Below, piece after piece: positions 42,320 through 51,369 of a stretch of DNA of 64,000 bases. The notes beneath the pieces were generated by a model, which was not told the DNA's origin, did not search any database, and saw only the letters and a program-made list of their open reading frames with translations. The stretch spans positions 372,001 through 436,000 of the forward strand of contig NZ_JAJMOY010000004.1 in assembly GCF_020991415.1 (NCBI RefSeq). Reading direction: 5' to 3'. Each line of letters begins with the position of its first letter. The stretch's first letter is position 1. A program made the position numbers and the translations under genes. This DNA is from Flavobacterium sp. ENC. Lineage in GTDB: Bacteria; Bacteroidota; Bacteroidia; Flavobacteriales; Flavobacteriaceae.

Positions 42320-43390
42320 CTAAACTTTAGACTCCAAAGCTTTCATTACATCCACTAATACCTGAACGCTTTCGATCGGCATTGCGTTGTAAATAGAAGC
42401 TCTGTAACCACCAACAGAACGGTGTCCTGGCAATCCTGAGATATTGGCTTCTTTCCAGAGTGCATCAAAAGTTGCAGCGTGATCCGGATTGTTCAGTAAG
42501 AAAGTAACGTTCATTTTAGAACGGTCTTCCACTGCAGCAGCGCCTTTGAATAATGGGTTTCTGTCGATTTCAGCATACAGTAAATCCGCTTTCGCATCAT
42601 TTAATTTTTCGATTGCTGCAACACCACCATTACTTTTAATCCATTGTAAGGTTAGTAAAGAAACGTAAACTGCAAAAACAGGAGGCGTATTGTACATACT
42701 TTCTGCTTTGATATGTTTCGCATAGTCTAACATGCTTGGAATAGTTCTTCCGCTTTTCTCCAGGATTTCTTCTTTAACAACAACCAAAGTCGTTCCTGCA
42801 GGTCCCATATTTTTCTGGGCTCCGGCATAGATTAAATCAAATTTGGAGAAATCTAAATTACGTGAAAAAATATCCGAACTCATATCGCAAACAACAGGAA
42901 TAGTAGTTGTTGGGAATTCTTTCATCTGAGTTCCGAAAATGGTATTGTTACTGGTACAGTGAAAATAATCTGCATCAGCCGGTATTTCGTATCCTTTCGG
43001 AATATGATTGTAATTTTCTTCTTTTGAAGTAGCTACGACAACAGTTTCTCCAAAGTTTTTAGCTTCTTTGATGGCAGCTGTTGCCCAGGTTCCTGAATCT
43101 AAGTAAGCGGCTTTTCCGTTTTCTTTCATCAAATTGTAAGGAGCCATTAAGAATGCAGTACTGGCACCGCCTTGTAAAAATAAAGCCTGATATCCTTTTC
43201 CTTCAAGTCCTAATAATTCTAAAGCAAGCGATCGGGCTTCATCCATTACAGCAACAAAATCTTTGCTTCTGTGCGAAATCTCAAGGATAGACAGTCCTGA
43301 ATCATTGAAATTTAAAATGGCTTTTGATGCTTTCTCAAAAACTTCCTGTGGTAAAATACTTGGTCCTGCGCTGTAGTTGTGTTTTTTCAT
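42320..43390 (-). CDS. serC: Phosphoserine aminotransferase
   Basis: Second step of serine synthesis, a PLP enzyme that also acts in pyridoxine synthesis in some bacteria. 356 residues from the ATG at 43390; the frame is open 15 codons further but MKKHNYSAGPS is the standard SerC N-terminus. The PLP lysine is Lys193 in AGAQKNMGPAG. Substrate-binding GGAST (74-78) and HRSVGGYRAS near the C-terminus are present. Upstream of serA with a 163-base gap that holds a palindromic repeat. Confidence 0.95.
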   Translation of the reverse strand: MKKHNYSAGPSILPQEVFEKASKAILNFNDSGLSILEISHRSKDFVAVMDEARSLALELLGLEGKGYQALFLQGGASTAFLMAPYNLMKENGKAAYLDSGTWATAAIKEAKNFGETVVVATSKEENYNHIPKGYEIPADADYFHCTSNNTIFGTQMKEFPTTTIPVVCDMSSDIFSRNLDFSKFDLIYAGAQKNMGPAGTTLVVVKEEILEKSGRTIPSMLDYAKHIKAESMYNTPPVFAVYVSLLTLQWIKSNGGVAAIEKLNDAKADLLYAEIDRNPLFKGAAAVEDRSKMNVTFLLNNPDHAATFDALWKEANISGLPGHRSVGGYRASIYNAMPIESVQVLVDVMKALESKV

Positions 43391-43482
43391 GATATAGTTA
43401 ATAGACGAAAATTTTAAAAACGCAAATTTCGGCAATAGGAGCTGAAAAAGCGATAAATTATTCGAAATAATTAAACAATTTT

Positions 43483-44556
43483 TTACTTTGTTGTTAACAA
43501 AAACGTTATAGTATCTACGTTATCTGCATAATCCCACAATTGCGGATTTTGGGTCTGTCCAAAGGGAATATTGTTTTTGCCGGAATCGGTGCTTACGATA
43601 CACTGAATTTGTTCAGCATCAGCTTCAAGACGTTTTTCAAGCTCTTCGCGATTTTCGTAAAATTCATAGAAAACACTCGAAATAGGAGAGGCGTAACTGG
43701 AGTCTTCTTTCAGTGTCAGAAAGCCATTGTCGAGCAATTTGAAATTGCTCATCAGAAATACGGCTTTATTATAGTCGTAATTATTAGCATATTTTTCATA
43801 GTGAATAACGTCCTGATATTTGAAAATGGCTTCAAAAAAAGCATCAAATTTATAGCCTTTCGGAACAAAAAGTTTCGAAACATTGCGACAGCCCAATCCG
43901 AAATACCTGAAAATATCTTCGCCTAAATTTTCCAGTTGTTCTTTGGTTTCATTCCCGTCTAAAACGGCCACCGAATTTCTGTTTTTACGGATGATAGAAG
44001 GCTTGTCTTTGAAATAATATTCAAAATAACGTGCTGTATTGTTACTTCCGGTAGCGATTACGGTATCGAAATTTTCTAATTTTCCTTCTACAAAAGTGAT
44101 TTTATCCGAAAATTCCGGGTTAACGGCAATGATGTATCTGGCTAAAAAAGGCAGCAGATGCTGGTCGTTTGAAGATGTTTTTACGAGTGCTTTATGTCCG
44201 CTTATCAGAACCGATAAAAAATCATGAAAACCAACCAATGGAATATTTCCGGCCAGAATCAGCGCCACATTTTTCGCCTTTTCTTTATTCTCATCCAGTT
44301 CAAAGGAATAGCGGGAGAGCCATTTCGTGAGGTTTTCTTCGGTTAAAGCATCTGCCCAGGACTGAAGCGCAAAATATACCTGTTCGGGAGTATACCATCC
44401 ATTATGAGATTGCGACAAATGAATCAGCTTTTCGAAATCATCAAAAAATAAATCGTTGTGTAAAACATCCGATTTTTTAGTTGTATTGTTTTCAGAAAAT
44501 TGTTTTAAGAATTTGCCTAATTCAACAAAAACACTTTTTTTTGTTTCTAATGTCAT
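43483..44556 (-). CDS. Acyl-CoA reductase (LuxC-like)
   Basis: 357 residues of the LuxC/acyl-CoA reductase family, aldehyde-dehydrogenase-like fold. LAGNIPLVGFHDFLSVL (101-117) is the family's nucleotide-binding region. Cys223 in GLGCRNVSKL matches the catalytic cysteine. It would reduce an acyl-CoA (or related thioester) to the aldehyde; no luciferase genes are near, so its role is not light production. Upstream of serC on the same strand and divergent from ferredoxin through overlapping promoters. Confidence 0.85.
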   Translation of the reverse strand: MTLETKKSVFVELGKFLKQFSENNTTKKSDVLHNDLFFDDFEKLIHLSQSHNGWYTPEQVYFALQSWADALTEENLTKWLSRYSFELDENKEKAKNVALILAGNIPLVGFHDFLSVLISGHKALVKTSSNDQHLLPFLARYIIAVNPEFSDKITFVEGKLENFDTVIATGSNNTARYFEYYFKDKPSIIRKNRNSVAVLDGNETKEQLENLGEDIFRYFGLGCRNVSKLFVPKGYKFDAFFEAIFKYQDVIHYEKYANNYDYNKAVFLMSNFKLLDNGFLTLKEDSSYASPISSVFYEFYENREELEKRLEADAEQIQCIVSTDSGKNNIPFGQTQNPQLWDYADNVDTITFLLTTK

Positions 44557-44561
44557 AATGT

Positions 44562-44592
44562 TTGTTTATGAATAGTTTTGATTGTAATTTTG
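44562..44592 (+). promoter_or_regulatory. Putative ferredoxin promoter
   Basis: TTG (44562-44564), 20 bases, TAATTTTG (44585-44592). Matches the Flavobacterium consensus fully. The leader is about 115 bases and rich in TTAAAGC/TAAGC repeats. Confidence 0.6.
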
Positions 44593-44594
44593 CA

Positions 44595-44602
44595 CAAAAA
44601 TA
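44595..44602 (-). promoter_or_regulatory. Putative -7 element for the acyl-CoA reductase gene
   Basis: TATTTTTG on the minus strand, perfect to TAnnTTTG, two bases from the ferredoxin -7 element on the other strand. Confidence 0.5.
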
Positions 44603-44714
44603 AGTTTTTTTAGCGTTAAGCGGTAAGCTTTATGCAATAAGCTTTAATTTTTGAAAAATAATATTTTAGAAATAGCTTAAAGCCTAAAACTTAAAGCATA
44701 AAATAATATAAAAG

Positions 44715-45065
44715 ATGGCAATAATTATAACCGACGAATGTATTAACTGCGGAGCTTGTGAACCAGAGTGCCCAAATACAGCAATTTATGAAGGAGCTGA
44801 TGATTGGAGATATAAAGATGGAACAGCCCTTTCAGGAAAAATAATCTTACCGGACGGAACTGAAGTAGATGCAGATGATGCACAAACTCCAATTTCTGAT
44901 GAAGTATATTATATCGTTCCGGGAAAATGTACGGAATGTAAGGGGTTTCATGATGAACCTCAATGTGCTGCCGTATGTCCTGTAGATTGTTGTGTGCCGG
45001 ATGATAATCACGTAGAAGACGAAGAAACGTTGCTGGCGCGTCAGGCGTTTCTGCATAACGAATAA
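44715..45065 (+). CDS. 2[4Fe-4S] ferredoxin, Alvin type
   Basis: 116 residues, an electron carrier. Cluster I ligands Cys9, Cys12, Cys15, Cys19; second set Cys72, Cys75, Cys84, Cys88 and an extra CC pair (92-93), with the wider C-x8-C spacing that marks the Alvin-type group. A long acidic insert (30-70) separates the two. The partner enzyme is unknown; the divergent acyl-CoA reductase is a neighbour only. Strong terminator after the stop. Confidence 0.93.
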   Translation: MAIIITDECINCGACEPECPNTAIYEGADDWRYKDGTALSGKIILPDGTEVDADDAQTPISDEVYYIVPGKCTECKGFHDEPQCAAVCPVDCCVPDDNHVEDEETLLARQAFLHNE

Positions 45066-45091
45066 GAGCTGATATAATCGATAAATAAAAG

Positions 45092-45120
45092 AACCTGAGT
45101 AGTTTAACTCAGGTTTTTTT
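45092..45120 (+). terminator. Terminator of the ferredoxin gene
   Basis: Perfect 9-bp stem (45092-45100 with 45107-45115), 6-base loop, then seven T. Confidence 0.88.
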
Positions 45121-45222
45121 ATGCCTCAACCTGTAAGTATTTCTTATTAAATTCGGATTTAATGTTTTATTTTTGTTAATTTGATTGATTTTTTAACACT
45201 TGTTTGATAATATAAGCAGCCT

Positions 45223-46386
45223 ATGAAGGGACTACTAATTTTGTTTGTTGTATTTTTCAGTGAAAGTATTTTTGCTCAGAATACAGAATATTCTATTGTT
45301 GTAAAGGATATAGAGACACAGCTTCCTATTGAGAATGCAACTATTGTAATTATGAAAACCAAACAAATTTTATTAAGCAATGAGGATGGTAAAGTTACAT
45401 TCATGTTAACAGGAGGCTCGAATGTCCAGGTTTCTGAAACCAATTATGAAAATTTAACCATTCGCTGGGCAAGTCTGAAAGAAAATGAATTTACGGTTTA
45501 TTTAAAAAGTAAAGACAATAAGCTGGATGAAATTGTGCTGTCTAAAGAATCTCCTCAGAAAATCCTCCGGAAAATTGTCCTGAATTCGCGCGCAAAACTA
45601 GCAATGCCACATCGGTTAAAAGTCTATGTAAGGGAATTTTTTATGCTGAACAATCAATATTCCTACTACAATGACGGACTGGTGAATTTTCAGTTTGGGG
45701 TCAGCCAGAAAAAAGTTTCCACGACTTTATTAGTAGAGCAAAACCGGTCTTATGGGTTGCTGGAAAAGGATATAAGTGCTGATTTAAAAGGATATAATTT
45801 GAATAATATCATGGAAAATTATTCTAACCTGAGCTATTTTGATCCCATTTTAAATTCCAAAGCAAAAAAAGAATACGATTTTATAACCAAAGGACATCCG
45901 ACAAATAAAGATTATTATGTGATGAATGTTACGCCGCTGGATAAATCTAAAACAGCAGTTGATAATTTTGAAATTGTTTATGATCCGTTAAAAAAAATAA
46001 TACTGGAGTACTCCATTATCGTAACTCCGGGAACCTTAGCTGCAACAGTAGATAAAGCTGCTGTTGGCTCCAAGAATGTAACCCGGTCAACAGTAAAAGT
46101 AAGTTACAGGCTTGATGGTCCCGATTATTACGTATTGAGTTCGAATGAAGAAATCGCATATGATCTCGTTTTGAAAGATCAGGTTAAAAATATTCAGGTT
46201 CGCAATAATTTTATCACGACCAATTTCAATAAACAGAAATTCACATACAGTCAGAGTGATGTTTTTAAAGATAAGACACTTTTTAATAAAAAGAATAAAG
46301 TCCTGACCAATTACTGGAATATTTCGGGATTTACGCCTACTGATGAGGAAAAAGTATTGATAGATTCCTTAGAATTTAAGATGTAA
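45223..46386 (+). CDS. Exported protein with carboxypeptidase-regulatory-like domain
   Basis: 387 residues; signal peptide 1-18 (ESIFAQ). Residues 22-100 form a CarboxypepD_reg-like beta-sandwich (DIETQLPIENATIVIMKT, LSNEDGKVTF, then LDEIVLS). The rest, about 280 residues, is beta-rich without recognised domain. Proteins of this shape are common in Bacteroidota as outer-membrane or periplasmic parts; no peptidase active site is seen. Single gene, shared bidirectional terminator with the methyltransferase. Confidence 0.75.
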   Translation: MKGLLILFVVFFSESIFAQNTEYSIVVKDIETQLPIENATIVIMKTKQILLSNEDGKVTFMLTGGSNVQVSETNYENLTIRWASLKENEFTVYLKSKDNKLDEIVLSKESPQKILRKIVLNSRAKLAMPHRLKVYVREFFMLNNQYSYYNDGLVNFQFGVSQKKVSTTLLVEQNRSYGLLEKDISADLKGYNLNNIMENYSNLSYFDPILNSKAKKEYDFITKGHPTNKDYYVMNVTPLDKSKTAVDNFEIVYDPLKKIILEYSIIVTPGTLAATVDKAAVGSKNVTRSTVKVSYRLDGPDYYVLSSNEEIAYDLVLKDQVKNIQVRNNFITTNFNKQKFTYSQSDVFKDKTLFNKKNKVLTNYWNISGFTPTDEEKVLIDSLEFKM

Positions 46387-46388
46387 AA

Positions 46389-46414
46389 AAAAACTGACTT
46401 GCAAGTCAGTTTTT
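46389..46414. terminator. Bidirectional terminator
   Basis: Perfect 12-bp arms (46389-46400 with 46403-46414), directly before the methyltransferase stop. Ends the convergent plus- and minus-strand transcripts. Confidence 0.85.
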
Positions 46415-47161
46415 TTATGGCTTTTTCTTTGCTACAATAACATATGTATCGTAAGCATAGGTTTTTCTGTCGATCGTTTTTAGTATTTCGAAATTATTAA
46501 GGTACAGGAACAGCTCGATTTCATTGAGGGTAAAAACACGAACGGTTGAAAAATCATTTTCAATAATTTCTTTTTTGCCATTTACAACGGTGTAATATTC
46601 GGCACTCCAGTCTAACATAAAATTTTCCAGGGAATGATTCACGTCCCAGTGGCTATCTCTCTTGTAATTCACATTTTCGTACGCTGCCTCATGTGTGATT
46701 AGTACGTTTTCCGTGATGAAAGGAATAAAGCGGTTCGCGTCGATAAAATCAAAAATTATAATACCATTATCATTGGTGTTTTTGTAAAGCGCATCAAAAG
46801 TTCTGTTGATATCGCTGTTGGTGATGAGATAGCTGGTAGATCTTCCTGTAATTAAAATAGCATCTACCGGATTTTCAAGTTTGAAATCGCGCATATCACC
46901 TTGTATGAAAGAACAATTTTTGTTTCGTTCTTTAGCGATTTCGATCATACTTTCACTATAGTCAAGGCCGAGGTAATTTTGTTTGTTTTCGTCGAATCGT
47001 TTGGCGAGGTTTCCGGTACCGCTGCCGATTTCTAAAACAGACGAACAGTTATTTTCCTGAAGGAGGTTATTATAAAAAGCATACTCTTCGTCATAATTGA
47101 CAAAAGTCTGGTACATCGCATCGTAAATCGCGGCCATTTTGCCATCATATAAATTTGCCAT
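46415..47161 (-). CDS. Class I SAM-dependent methyltransferase
   Basis: 248 residues, cytoplasmic. SAM-binding motif I is VLEIGSGTGN (about 40-49), with GLDYSESMIEIA (motif II) and GDMRDFKLENPVDAIL (motif III-IV) in the usual order. The later half has strands of the type seen in small-molecule methyltransferases. Substrate unknown. Last minus-strand gene of a pair with the TonB receptor, but a terminator separates them. Confidence 0.87.
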   Translation of the reverse strand: MANLYDGKMAAIYDAMYQTFVNYDEEYAFYNNLLQENNCSSVLEIGSGTGNLAKRFDENKQNYLGLDYSESMIEIAKERNKNCSFIQGDMRDFKLENPVDAILITGRSTSYLITNSDINRTFDALYKNTNDNGIIIFDFIDANRFIPFITENVLITHEAAYENVNYKRDSHWDVNHSLENFMLDWSAEYYTVVNGKKEIIENDFSTVRVFTLNEIELFLYLNNFEILKTIDRKTYAYDTYVIVAKKKP

Positions 47162-47194
47162 AACAATTTGGTTTTTAAGTATAAAATTATAAAA

Positions 47195-47220
47195 AAAGGG
47201 CTGTCCTAAGACAACCCTTT
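47195..47220 (-). terminator. Terminator of the TonB receptor gene
   Basis: 11-bp stem with one mismatch (47195-47205 with 47210-47220), tetraloop CTAA, followed on the minus strand by a T-run. Confidence 0.8.
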
Positions 47221-47243
47221 CAATTATTTGAACAAAGCTGAAC

Positions 47244-49934
47244 TTAGAATTTATAGTTTAATGATAAGTTAAACATAGTTCCTAACTGGCTGAAATGCGA
47301 ACCATCGTAAGAAGTGGTAGGATAACGACCATTAAAAGTCAATAAATTATATTGGTGCTTTCTTTCAGCAGGGTCTGCCAATAAAGCTTGCCCATCTGCA
47401 TTTTTTGCTACAAATTCCCATTCCGGTAAAACATTAAAGATGTTGTTTACGTTTAAAGCGATCGTGAATTTTTCTGTAGCATTAAAATTGATACCTAAAT
47501 CTGTAACAACTTTAGGAATAAATCGCGTATCTAAATCAGGATTATAGTCAGTCGGTGGTTTAGAACTGTCAAATGTTGCTATACCATCCTGGTGAAAGCT
47601 GGCTTCTCCGAAATAAGTATTGTTTAAAGAGAATCCAAATTTGCCAATTTCATAATTAGCACCTAAGATCCATTTTGTTTTTGGTCTTGAAGTAAAAGTC
47701 AAAGCGTCCAGAATTGGTCCAAATGAGTTGTTGGTAACAGGAGAAATTCTTTCGTTTTGAAAGGTAATGTTTCCGGATAAATTAAAACCTAATTTTCCTT
47801 CTCCAATTCCGATATTATTGTAGCTTGTTACCACATCCAAACCAGATGTTCTGGAATCAAAGGAGTTAGAAAACCAGGCCACGTTACCAAACGGAGTGTC
47901 TTGTCTGTCTCCCAGTACAATTCGGTCTTCTACTTTGATGTTATAATAATCTACAGTTACATTTAAATTTTTGAAAGGTTTTGCACCAAGACCAACCGTA
48001 ATATTCGTTGATTTCTCAGGAGACAAGGAAGGAATTCCCAACTGACGCGCCTGAGGAGAAACGTTACTGATAATTCCACTTACCTGAATTCCCTGTCCGG
48101 CTACGAAAGAGTATTGAGATTTTTGCGTGTAAATCTGGTGTAAAGTTGGAGCTCTGAAACCAGTTGATACAGATCCTCTTAAAGTAATTTTGTCATCAAG
48201 GAATTTATATCTTGTACTTGCTTTCCAAACGGTTGCCCCGCCAAAATCGCTATATTCCTCATGACGAACTGTTCCGTTAATCAAAAAATCTTTTGTGATA
48301 TCAAAAGCAACATCTAAATAAACACCTACATTATATCTGTTCCATTTTCCGGAATTTTCAGGTCTGTTTCCTGCAAAAGAATCCGCTCCTGTTCCGTCCC
48401 ATGATGCTTTAACGCCTTCAATAACTTCAAAATTTTCAGATCTGAACTCAGACCCAAATCCGATACTGATTTGGTCTGATACAATCTTAGAAATATCAAT
48501 ATTTCCAACGACATGATTAAAAGAAGTTCCACCCGGTTTAAAAGAGATTGGGCTATTCTCTCTGTATACATTTTCACCGTTTTCATCAAGAGTAGCAGAT
48601 CTGTTGACAGAGTTGTTTACCGTGTACAATTGTTTGTTGCCACCAACAGTTATACTCGCATCCGTATTCCAGCCATTTTTAACATTTTTGAAACCCAGTG
48701 TACCGTTATAATCAAATAAGTCACCTTCAAAAGTTGGTACATATCCTTCATAAACTCTATCGGCACCAGTCCCTTTCCCGAAAAAATCAATAAGGTAAGG
48801 ATCATCAGCCAAAGTTCTCCAATACGGTGTTCTGTAGTTGGCAAATGATTTTACCTTTTTATACACATAAGCAGCGTTATAGTACAATTTTGTATTGTCG
48901 CTGATGTCATTACCACCATTAATTAAAAATTTTGCAGCAGCTGTTTCCGGTGAACCATTAATATTTCCTGCGTCAGGATGTTTGGCCAGAAAAGCCTGAA
49001 CGTCTGCCAGATTAGCGCCAAAATCCCCAGCATCTCCTTCTGCATCAACATTTCCTGGTCTGTTGGCCATTTTTACTTTAGAAAAGTCAATCGTATAATT
49101 CAGGAAACCTTTTTCTCCAACAGTTGTACCCTGGTTTAAACTTGCACCCAGCATTTCTCCGTCACCTTCAGAAGTTATTCCGCTTCTTACTGTTAAAGAT
49201 CCATCTGTGTTGTTTTTCTTTAAAATAATATTCATTACCCCGGCAATCGCATCAGAACCGTATTGGGCAGAAGCTCCGTCACGAAGAATCTCTACTCTTT
49301 CGATCGCGTCTGTCGGGATGGCAGAAATATCAGCTCCTGTTTCCCCACGTCCCGGAGAAGTCTGTACATAAAGCAAAGAACTTAAGTTTTTACGCTTACC
49401 ATTAATAAGGATCAAAGTTCTGCTTGGCCCCATGTTTCTGATTTCATACGGATCCAGTAATGAAGTGGCATCATTTACAGGAGTTTGTACCGTATTAAAA
49501 GAGGGAATTTTGTATTGCAGCGCCTTGTCAAATGTGGCTTGCCCGGTGGAAGTTAAATCCTTTGAGGACAATACATCAATTGGTAATGCACTCGTCGTAT
49601 TACTTCTTGCGGCTGTTCTGGATCCGGTCACAACAACTTCATCAAGATTTTGTCCGCCTTCTTCAGATAAAGCAACATCAATTTGAGAGGCATTTGCCAG
49701 CCTGGTAACGCTGTTGTAGCCTACATAAGTAAAAATTAGGGATGCGCCTTCTTTTACTGTTATTTTATATGATCCGTCAATATCGGTGGATACACCGTTG
49801 GTAGTTCCTTTTTCAACAATGTTCACTCCAGGCAGAGGGGTACCTGTATTGTCTTTTACTACACCTGTTACCTGCTGTTGTGCAAAAATGATGACGGTGT
49901 TAAAGAGAAATAATAGTAATGCAATTTTTTTCAT
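47244..49934 (-). CDS. TonB-dependent receptor with carboxypeptidase-like N-terminus
   Basis: 896 residues: signal peptide (1-18, ending FAQ), a carboxypeptidase-regulatory-like domain (20-95), LDEVVVTGSRTAARS (TonB-box-like, about 97-111), a plug domain with RNMGPSRTLILINGKR and IERVEILRDGASAQYG, and a barrel ending NLSLNYKF. It has no SusD partner, and the plug resembles the vitamin/siderophore-type receptor group, so the ligand is a small molecule of unknown nature. Single gene, monocistronic by the terminator after it and the AT-rich leader before it. Confidence 0.93.
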   Translation of the reverse strand: MKKIALLLFLFNTVIIFAQQQVTGVVKDNTGTPLPGVNIVEKGTTNGVSTDIDGSYKITVKEGASLIFTYVGYNSVTRLANASQIDVALSEEGGQNLDEVVVTGSRTAARSNTTSALPIDVLSSKDLTSTGQATFDKALQYKIPSFNTVQTPVNDATSLLDPYEIRNMGPSRTLILINGKRKNLSSLLYVQTSPGRGETGADISAIPTDAIERVEILRDGASAQYGSDAIAGVMNIILKKNNTDGSLTVRSGITSEGDGEMLGASLNQGTTVGEKGFLNYTIDFSKVKMANRPGNVDAEGDAGDFGANLADVQAFLAKHPDAGNINGSPETAAAKFLINGGNDISDNTKLYYNAAYVYKKVKSFANYRTPYWRTLADDPYLIDFFGKGTGADRVYEGYVPTFEGDLFDYNGTLGFKNVKNGWNTDASITVGGNKQLYTVNNSVNRSATLDENGENVYRENSPISFKPGGTSFNHVVGNIDISKIVSDQISIGFGSEFRSENFEVIEGVKASWDGTGADSFAGNRPENSGKWNRYNVGVYLDVAFDITKDFLINGTVRHEEYSDFGGATVWKASTRYKFLDDKITLRGSVSTGFRAPTLHQIYTQKSQYSFVAGQGIQVSGIISNVSPQARQLGIPSLSPEKSTNITVGLGAKPFKNLNVTVDYYNIKVEDRIVLGDRQDTPFGNVAWFSNSFDSRTSGLDVVTSYNNIGIGEGKLGFNLSGNITFQNERISPVTNNSFGPILDALTFTSRPKTKWILGANYEIGKFGFSLNNTYFGEASFHQDGIATFDSSKPPTDYNPDLDTRFIPKVVTDLGINFNATEKFTIALNVNNIFNVLPEWEFVAKNADGQALLADPAERKHQYNLLTFNGRYPTTSYDGSHFSQLGTMFNLSLNYKF

Positions 49935-50068
49935 GGTTAATCTTTTTTGGTTAATCTTATTAATGGTTTGTTAAATATTGAGATAAAAGTAGGTTTATTT
50001 AACAAAACATTATAAAAAAGTTTAATTTTTTTTAAGAATTATCGCAAAAAAACATATATCGTCATTTT

Positions 50069-50102
50069 TTGTATAGTTACGAGCTATTAAATCTTATATT
50101 TG
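50069..50102 (+). promoter_or_regulatory. Putative ychF promoter
   Basis: TTG (50069-50071), 23 bases, perfect TATATTTG (50095-50102). Predicts a long leader of about 155 bases. Confidence 0.55.
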
Positions 50103-50192
50103 CAAAATTTTAGCGTTAAAATGTAGCATTTTGACAAAATTTAAAGGATAACAAAAAATAAGGATAATACGATTAAATCAGTACTAAGCAAT

Positions 50193-50240
50193 TGGGCTAT
50201 AGCTCAATAAAATTGGTAGCTGAGGCGATCAGAGTCAACT
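50193..50240 (+). other. tRNA-like 5' fragment in the ychF leader
   Basis: tGGGCTA TA GCTC AA..ATTGGTAG reads like a tRNA acceptor strand, positions 8-9 and D-arm, with three extra A in the D-loop. No anticodon arm, T-arm (GGTTCRAATC) or 3' acceptor follows, so it is not a working tRNA. Could be a relic or a structured leader element. Confidence 0.35.
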
Positions 50241-50262
50241 AAAAAAACAAATTTATCTACAG

Positions 50263-51357
50263 ATGAAAGCAGGAATTGTAGGATTACCAAATGTTGGAAA
50301 ATCAACATTATTTAATTGTTTATCTAATGCAAAAGCGCAAAGTGCGAACTTTCCGTTTTGTACTATCGAACCTAATATTGGTGTAGTAAACGTTCCGGAT
50401 CCGAGAATCAATAAATTGGAAGAATTGGTAAAACCAGAGCGCGTACAGATGGCAACAGTTGATATTGTCGATATCGCAGGTTTGGTAAAAGGTGCCAGTA
50501 AAGGCGAAGGTCTTGGAAATCAATTTTTAGGAAACATTAGAGAGTGTAATGCTATTATTCACGTATTGCGTTGTTTTGATAATGATAATATTGTTCACGT
50601 TGACGGAAATGTAAATCCGATTCGTGACAAGGAAACAATTGATATCGAACTTCAGTTGAAAGATTTGGAAACTGTTGAAAAACGTTTGGAGAAAGTAAAC
50701 CGTGCCGCTAAAACAGGAAACAAAGAAGCACAAACTGAAAAAGCACTTTTAGACAGGATCAGAGAGTCTTTATTACAGGCTAAATCGGCACGTACTGTTG
50801 TACCTCAGGGGAATGACGAGGAAGTTTTAATGGAATCTTTTCAGCTGATTACAGCAAAACCGGTATTATATGTTTGTAATGTGGATGAAAATTCAGCCGT
50901 AAACGGAAACAAATATGTAGATCAGGTTCGTGAACTGGTAAAAGACGAAGATGCTGAAGTAATCATCCTTTCAGTAGGAGCAGAGGCCGATATTACCGAA
51001 TTAGAAAGCTACGAAGAGCGTCAGGTTTTTCTTGAAGATATGGGATTAACAGAGCCGGGAGCATCCGTTTTAATTCGTGCCGCTTATAAATTACTAAAAC
51101 AACAAACGTACTTTACCGCTGGTGTAAAAGAAGTTCGTGCCTGGACCATCAATATTGGAGCTACAGCACCACAGGCTGCCGGAGTGATCCATACTGATTT
51201 TGAGAAAGGTTTTATCCGTGCAGAGGTAATTTCATACGAAGATTACGTTCAGTACGGTTCAGAAGCAAAAGCAAAAGAAGCAGGAAAATTCAAAGTAGAA
51301 GGAAAAGAATATGTTGTAAAAGATGGTGATGTTATGCATTTCCGTTTTAACGTATAA
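50263..51357 (+). CDS. ychF: Redox-regulated ATPase YchF
   Basis: 364 residues, the normal length. An Obg-family P-loop protein that prefers ATP; it binds ribosomes and is linked to stress responses. G1 GLPNVGKS (7-14), G3 DIAGLVKGASKGEGLGN with the expected coil, NVDE in place of NKxD (as in ATP-specific YchF), and a C-terminal TGS-like domain (about 280-364) ending DVMHFRFNV. Only 12 bases before the next gene. Confidence 0.96.
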   Translation: MKAGIVGLPNVGKSTLFNCLSNAKAQSANFPFCTIEPNIGVVNVPDPRINKLEELVKPERVQMATVDIVDIAGLVKGASKGEGLGNQFLGNIRECNAIIHVLRCFDNDNIVHVDGNVNPIRDKETIDIELQLKDLETVEKRLEKVNRAAKTGNKEAQTEKALLDRIRESLLQAKSARTVVPQGNDEEVLMESFQLITAKPVLYVCNVDENSAVNGNKYVDQVRELVKDEDAEVIILSVGAEADITELESYEERQVFLEDMGLTEPGASVLIRAAYKLLKQQTYFTAGVKEVRAWTINIGATAPQAAGVIHTDFEKGFIRAEVISYEDYVQYGSEAKAKEAGKFKVEGKEYVVKDGDVMHFRFNV

Positions 51358-51369
51358 TTTTTTTTCTGT

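Larger units (their letters stand above)
49935..50262. other. Divergent region with ychF promoter and tRNA-like fragment
   Basis: 328 bases without a gene. Holds the leader of the TonB receptor gene, with ggttaatctt in direct repeat near the ATG, the ychF promoter (50069-50102) and a stretch that looks like part of a tRNA (50193-50240). Confidence 0.6.
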
